From an uncultured Bacilli bacterium (GTDB taxonomy: Bacteria; Bacillota_I; Bacilli_A; RF39; UBA660), in assembly GCA_910586425.1 (NCBI GenBank), contig CAJUHL010000061.1, positions 1 through 9,365 of the forward strand: a DNA stretch of 9,365 nucleotides, read 5' to 3'. Each line of letters opens with the position of its first letter. Positions within the stretch are counted from its first letter, which is position 1. The notes beneath the pieces are model-generated. The model ran no database searches. It was given only the letters and a program-made list of their open reading frames with translations, and was not told the origin of the DNA. Below, one piece after another: positions 6,696 to 9,365 of the stretch. Position numbers and translations under genes: made by a program.

Positions 6696-6908
6696 ATGTA
6701 CCGAAAATTGAAAGAACTCAGAAAAAAGAAAGGATATACATCTCAAGATATGGCGGAAAAATTAGGAATTAGTAAACCATTTTATTCGCAAATTGAGAAT
6801 CAAATGCGAAGATTGTCATATGATATGGCAATTCAAATTGCAAAAATTTTTGGAAAAAAGCCAGATCAAATATTTTTAGAGGATCATAATCCAATGAAAA
6901 AGGATTGA
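6696..6908 (+). CDS. XRE-family helix-turn-helix regulator
   Basis: This 70-residue protein is a single Cro/C1-type domain: helix 1 MYRKLKELRKKKGY (1-14), helix-turn-helix TSQDMAEKLGISKPFYSQIE (15-34), then SYDMAIQIAKIFGKKPDQIF (41-60) and a short polar tail. The start has an ideal ribosome site, AGGAGG at 6684-6689, 6 bases upstream. The dyad over its own promoter suggests autorepression. The gene's last bases are crowded: the 3' end, TGA stop, an intrinsic hairpin and the -35 of the glyS leader promoter all overlap. It resembles the helper or immunity regulators of mobile elements, but nothing else nearby is phage-like. Its target is unknown. Confidence 0.87.
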   Translation: MYRKLKELRKKKGYTSQDMAEKLGISKPFYSQIENQMRRLSYDMAIQIAKIFGKKPDQIFLEDHNPMKKD

Positions 6909-6916
6909 CCTTTTTT
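6897..6916 (+). terminator. Terminator of the XRE gene overlapping its stop codon
   Basis: AAAAAGG (6897-6903) pairs with CCTTTTT (6909-6915) around the loop ATTGA, which holds most of the TGA stop context (6906-6908); the 3' arm supplies the T-run. The hairpin separates the XRE unit from the glyS leader. Confidence 0.7.
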
Positions 6917-6933
6917 CTAATATAGAATATAAT
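6905..6933 (+). promoter_or_regulatory. Promoter of the T-box/glyS unit
   Basis: TTGACC (6905-6910) and a perfect TATAAT (6928-6933) are spaced 17 bases apart, one of the best sigma A promoters here. Transcription should start near 6940. The -35 contains the stop codon of the preceding XRE gene and lies inside its terminator hairpin. Confidence 0.8.
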
Positions 6934-6939
6934 ATTTAT

Positions 6940-7060
6940 ATCAATGTGATGATGGTGTGGAAAGCCAGAGCAATAATTAGAAAGCTGATTCTTCTAGAGT
7001 AAGTAAGGTGGAACCGCGGGAAAGACTCGTCCTTACAAATCTAGGAGTTTTTAATTTTTA
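6940..7060 (+). promoter_or_regulatory. T-box riboswitch of glyS, with unusually short Stem I
   Basis: T-box leaders sense uncharged tRNA and allow read-through into an aminoacyl-tRNA synthetase gene. The T-box AAGGTGGAACCGCG (7005-7018) is nearly consensus. Its UGGA (7009-7012) can pair with a tRNA 3' end UCCA, that is, discriminator U73, as in bacterial tRNA-Gly. Antiterminator: GUAAGG (7003-7008) with CCUUAC (7031-7036), plus CGGG (7017-7020) with CUCG (7026-7029). Competing terminator: 7021-7027 with 7046-7052 and CCU (7031-7033) with AGG (7043-7045), then T-rich sequence. Upstream are only two small hairpins: UGGU (6953-6956) with GCCA (6964-6967), loop GUGGAAA containing GGA, below it tandem G-A pairs (6951/6969, 6952/6968); and AAUUAG (6975-6980) with CUGAUU (6985-6990). 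A normal Stem I of about 100 nt does not fit. The T-box call is firm; the specifier assignment is inference. Confidence 0.9.
7021..7057 (+). terminator. Regulated terminator of the T-box leader
   Basis: AAAGACT (7021-7027) pairs with AGTTTTT (7046-7052), with one G-T wobble, and CCT (7031-7033) with AGG (7043-7045), leaving CGT bulged, before TTTTTAATTTTT. Its 5' arm uses bases that the antiterminator needs, so the two folds exclude each other, as in transcription-attenuating T-boxes. Confidence 0.65.
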
Positions 7061-7081
7061 TGTTGAGAAAGGAAGATTTGT

Positions 7082-8452
7082 ATGAATGAAATGAACATGG
7101 AAAAAATGGTCAATTTATGTAAGCAGTATGGATTTATATTCCAAGGAAGTGAAATCTATGGTGGTCTTGCGAATACATGGGATTACGGACCTTTAGGAAG
7201 TCGCCTTAAAAATAATGTGAAGGATGCTTGGCGGAAACGTTTTATTCAAGAAAGACCAAATGCATATGAATTAGATGCAGATATTTTGATGCATCCTAAA
7301 GTATGGGAAGCCAGTGGACATGTTTCTAGTTTTTCGGATCCTTTAATTGATTGTAAGGGATGTAAAATGCGTCATCGTGTAGATAATTTAATCGATGCAG
7401 TGGATAAATTTGCTCATGCGGATGGTATGACCCAAGAGGAAATGATGTTGTATATAAAAGAACATAAAGTGCCTTGTCCTAAATGTGGTGGAACAGATTA
7501 TACGGATATTAGACAATTTAATTTGATGTTTCAAACCTATAGAGGTGTGACAGAGGATTCAAAAAATGTGGTGTATTTAAGACCTGAAAATGCACAAGGT
7601 GAGTATGTCAATTTTTTAAATGTAGCACGTAGTATGCGTGCCAAACTTCCATTTAGTATTGGTCAGATTGGGAAAGCATTTCGTAATGAAATTACACCAG
7701 GTAATTTTACATTCCGAACCATTGAATTTGAACAAATGGAATATCAGACATTCTGTAAAGAGGGAATGGATAGTGAACTTTATCAATATTTTAAACAATA
7801 TGGGAAACAATTTTATATGGATTTGGGAATTCCGGAGGATAAATTAAGATATCATGATCATGAAAAATTAGCGCATTATGCCAAAGAGGCTTGTGATATT
7901 GAATATCATTTCCCATTTGGATGGGGAGAAATCAATGGAACACATAATCGTACCAATTATGATTTATCTCGTCATCAAGAATATTCGAAAGTATCTCAAG
8001 AATACTTTGATCCAGATACAAATGAAAAATATATTCCTTATATCATTGAATCTACCTATGGATTAGACCGTAGTGTACTTGCATTACTTTTCAATGCTTA
8101 TCACGAAGATAGCTTGGAAGATGGAACCACAAGAGAGGTACTTCGCTTGCACCCTTATCTAGCGCCTTATAAAGTTGCGGTGTTACCACTCATGAAAAAA
8201 TATCATACAGAAAAAGCAGATGAAATTTATCAACTCCTATCAAAAGTATTTATGACTACGTATGATGAATCTGGTAATATTGGAAAACGCTATCGTCGCC
8301 AAGATATCATTGGAACTCCTTATTGTATTACCATTGATGATGATACATTAAATAATGGAACTGTTACTGTACGTGATCGGGATACAATGGAGCAAATCAC
8401 TTTAAAAATAGAAGAAGTAATTTCATATATTACAGAGAAAATCCAATTTTAG
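7082..8452 (+). CDS. glyS: Glycyl-tRNA synthetase, dimeric (alpha2) type
   Basis: This class II synthetase charges tRNA-Gly with glycine. It has 456 residues, normal for the single-chain alpha2 form (often called glyS or glyQS-type glyRS), not the alpha/beta tetrameric form. The N-terminus EIYGGLANTWDYGPLG (24-39) and HPKVWEASGHV (71-81) are family signatures. C91-x2-C94 and C132-x2-C135 form a probable zinc site. Motif 2 spans GKAFRNEITPGNFTFRTIEF (197-216); GWGEINGTHNRTNYDL (280-295) and motif 3 ESTYGLDRSVLALL (323-336) follow. The C-terminal anticodon-binding domain runs from about 365 to the end. The ribosome site AAAGGA (7068-7073) lies 8 bases before the ATG. Expression is controlled by the T-box leader just upstream. 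Confidence 0.97.
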   Translation: MNEMNMEKMVNLCKQYGFIFQGSEIYGGLANTWDYGPLGSRLKNNVKDAWRKRFIQERPNAYELDADILMHPKVWEASGHVSSFSDPLIDCKGCKMRHRVDNLIDAVDKFAHADGMTQEEMMLYIKEHKVPCPKCGGTDYTDIRQFNLMFQTYRGVTEDSKNVVYLRPENAQGEYVNFLNVARSMRAKLPFSIGQIGKAFRNEITPGNFTFRTIEFEQMEYQTFCKEGMDSELYQYFKQYGKQFYMDLGIPEDKLRYHDHEKLAHYAKEACDIEYHFPFGWGEINGTHNRTNYDLSRHQEYSKVSQEYFDPDTNEKYIPYIIESTYGLDRSVLALLFNAYHEDSLEDGTTREVLRLHPYLAPYKVAVLPLMKKYHTEKADEIYQLLSKVFMTTYDESGNIGKRYRRQDIIGTPYCITIDDDTLNNGTVTVRDRDTMEQITLKIEEVISYITEKIQF

Positions 8453-8462
8453 GATTTTTTTT
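8438..8462 (+). terminator. Terminator of glyS overlapping the stop codon
   Basis: AAAATCC (8438-8444) pairs with GGATTTT (8452-8458) around the loop AATTTTA; T residues continue to 8462. The TAG stop (8450-8452) spans the loop and the first base of the 3' arm. Confidence 0.75.
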
Positions 8463-8510
8463 AATACTTAAAAAAATCTTCAGACATATCATTATGGTAG
8501 GAGGGATGTT

Positions 8511-9125
8511 ATGAAGAAAAAGATTGGTGTTCTGGTAAGACCCAATATGGATCAGTTTACTATAAATAGGGAAATTGGAGATGTTATTATCAGTCACAAT
8601 TGTATTCCAGTTGGAATTATTCCTACTTGTGATGAGGGAGTTATGACAGAGGCATCGTTTCAAGATATGATGGATATGTTGTCACTATGTGATGGGGTAA
8701 TATTACAAGGTGGGACTCAATTTCATGATTATGATATCCAAACAGTTCGTTATTTATATGAACACGATGTTCCAACTCTAGGAATTTGTTTAGGAATGCA
8801 GACAATGGGATGTGTGTTTGGAGGAAGGTTAGAGCCAATTGAAAATGATATACACTTTCATTATGTTGATTATGTCCATTCGGTTACACTCAATCCAAAT
8901 TCGAAATTGTATTCGATATTAAAGAAAGATACTATTATTGTAAATAGTAGACATCATGAACAATTATCGAATACCAGTTTACCAGTGGCTGCTCATGCAT
9001 GTGGTGTGATTGAAGCGGTAGAAGATTCTAACAAAAAATTCTTTATTGGTGTAGAGTGGCATCCTGAATCCATTGATGATGAGAATAGTAAAGCTTTGTT
9101 TCAAGCCTTCTTTGATAGTATTTAA
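8511..9125 (+). CDS. Class I glutamine amidotransferase-like peptidase C26 (gamma-glutamyl hydrolase type)
   Basis: The protein has 204 residues and the class I glutamine amidotransferase fold. QGG at 66-68 lies in the oxyanion region. GICLGMQ (91-97) carries the nucleophile Cys93, and VEWHPE (181-186) supplies His184 and Glu186, so the catalytic triad is complete. NSRHHEQ (145-151) is typical of the gamma-glutamyl-GABA hydrolase (PuuD)/C26 group. It is clearly shorter than the usual 240-250 residues, missing part of the N-terminal half, yet the core is intact. It likely cleaves a gamma-glutamyl bond in the cytoplasm; the substrate is unknown. The ribosome site AGGAGGG (8499-8505) is 5 bases from the ATG. 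The promoter is unclear: TATCAT (8487-8492) is a weak -10 candidate. It follows glyS by 58 bases but is separated from it by a terminator. Confidence 0.85.
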   Translation: MKKKIGVLVRPNMDQFTINREIGDVIISHNCIPVGIIPTCDEGVMTEASFQDMMDMLSLCDGVILQGGTQFHDYDIQTVRYLYEHDVPTLGICLGMQTMGCVFGGRLEPIENDIHFHYVDYVHSVTLNPNSKLYSILKKDTIIVNSRHHEQLSNTSLPVAAHACGVIEAVEDSNKKFFIGVEWHPESIDDENSKALFQAFFDSI

Positions 9126-9149
9126 AAAAATCCTTTATTTAGGATTTTT
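9126..9149. terminator. First terminator after the C26 gene
   Basis: AAAAATCCT (9126-9134) and AGGATTTTT (9141-9149) form a perfect 9-bp stem with loop TTATTT, starting one base after the stop codon. The A and T runs make it symmetrical, so it could act on both strands. Confidence 0.75.
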
Positions 9150-9151
9150 CA

Positions 9152-9184
9152 GGCTGTTGACAAATAGACACAACAGTCTTTTAT
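9152..9184 (+). terminator. Second, tandem terminator
   Basis: GGCTGTTG (9152-9159) pairs with CAACAGTC (9171-9178) over 8 bp with one G-T wobble and an 11-base loop, then TTTTATTT. It backs up the hairpin at 9126-9149. Confidence 0.7.
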
Positions 9185-9201
9185 TTGAAATAAAAAAGTA
9201 T

Positions 9202-9264
9202 TATAATAAGAGTGTAAGAATGACCTTATATTACCTAAAATGGTCATTGAGTTCTTACTTTTTT
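9202..9264 (+). promoter_or_regulatory. Possible leader: -10 followed at once by a terminator-like hairpin
   Basis: A TATAAT (9202-9207), without a clear -35, would start RNA near 9214. Exactly there a hairpin begins: GTAAGAATGACC (9214-9225) pairs with GGTCA (9242-9246) and TTCTTAC (9252-9258), leaving a 5-base bulge, then six T (9259-9264). This could be an attenuator or a very short non-coding RNA. The protein-coding potential of the stretch is nil. Confidence 0.5.
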
Positions 9265-9302
9265 AATGAGTAGATGGTATAATTTTAATAGGTAATATAA
9301 GG
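9224..9302. repeat. Perfect 14-bp inverted repeat flanking a promoter
   Basis: CCTTATATTACCTA (9224-9237) is the exact reverse complement of TAGGTAATATAAGG (9289-9302), with 51 bases between. The interior holds an extended -10, TGGTATAAT (9275-9283), pointing right. The right arm includes the AAGG of the downstream ribosome site; the left arm overlaps the terminator-like hairpin. It may be an RNA stem, paired operators or an invertible promoter. Confidence 0.7.
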
Positions 9303-9303
9303 A
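9275..9303 (+). promoter_or_regulatory. Extended -10 promoter and RBS of the last gene
   Basis: TGGTATAAT (9275-9283) is a consensus extended -10; the -35 position has no good match. Transcription would begin near 9290, inside the right arm of the inverted repeat. AAGGA (9299-9303) is the ribosome site, 10 bases before the ATG at 9314. Confidence 0.6.
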
Positions 9304-9313
9304 TTAATAAAAT

Positions 9314-9365
9314 ATGGCAATGACAAAACAGGAATATAAAAAAGATTGTATAATATTAAGTACAT
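9314..9365 (+). CDS. Start of an unidentified gene, cut by the window edge
   Basis: An open frame begins at ATG 9314 (second ATG at 9320) and runs off the window after 17 complete codons, beginning MAMTKQEYKKDCIILST. The ribosome site AAGGA lies 10 bases upstream of the first ATG, favouring it. The product cannot be recognised from so little. Its elaborate leader suggests tightly controlled or variable expression. Confidence 0.5.
   Translation, partial: MAMTKQEYKKDCIILST

Noticed and set aside
7616..8066. Several short frames inside glyS on both strands
   Set aside because: All lie within the confidently assigned glyS gene in other frames and show no family motifs.
9073..9273. Plus-strand 66-codon frame across the end of the C26 gene and the leader
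   Set aside because: It runs through the C26 stop, two terminators and a promoter, and has no ribosome site.
9224..9302. Terminal inverted repeats of an insertion sequence or miniature element
   Set aside because: The total length is 79 bases, with no target-site duplication seen and a promoter plus ribosome site integrated into it; a regulatory function fits better.
1..9365. CRISPR arrays, tRNA or rRNA genes
   Set aside because: No regularly spaced repeats, tRNA T-arm patterns or rRNA-like stretches were found on reading either strand.

Overview
The window reads as an AT-rich chromosomal segment of a low-GC, probably endospore-forming member of the Bacillota. Short leaders and strong GGAGG-type ribosome sites fit this. 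So do a CotD-like coat protein behind a mother-cell-type -10 element, a T-box leader in front of a dimeric-type glycyl-tRNA synthetase, and TGA used as a stop. An Erysipelotrichia/RF39-like gut lineage is my guess; the sequence alone does not prove it.

Layout, left to right: the 3' part of a glycine-rich (ALK/LTK-type) surface-like protein (1-720); a HerA/DUF87 ATPase (863-2611); the signal recognition particle GTPase gene ffh (2674-3981); a small Cys/His-rich CotD-like spore coat protein (4086-4388); a YebC/YeeN-family protein (4474-5211); a membrane-tethered or exported lysozyme-like protein (5321-6298); two divergent XRE-type regulators (6326-6565 minus, 6696-6908 plus); a T-box leader plus glyS (6940-8452); a class I glutamine amidotransferase-like peptidase C26 protein (8511-9125); a structured leader (about 9202-9313); and the first 17 codons of a truncated gene (9314 onward). 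No gene-free stretch exceeds 300 bases.

Almost every gene looks like its own transcription unit: a promoter close to the start codon and an intrinsic terminator at or overlapping the stop codon. The genes do not form one pathway. ffh, glyS and the YebC-family gene are housekeeping; the coat protein and possibly the wall hydrolase-like protein relate to the cell envelope or spore.

The most unusual element is the glyS leader. It carries an unmistakable T-box/antiterminator/terminator module, but only about 60 nt separate the predicted transcription start from that module. That is too little for a normal Stem I; what is present folds as a tiny hairpin with a GGA glycine codon in its terminal loop above a possible kink-turn. 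This looks like an ultrashort-Stem-I, transcription-attenuating glycine T-box. A second unusual element is the leader at the right edge, where a perfect 14-bp inverted repeat encloses an extended -10 promoter and overlaps the ribosome site of the truncated last gene, with a terminator-like hairpin nested against it.
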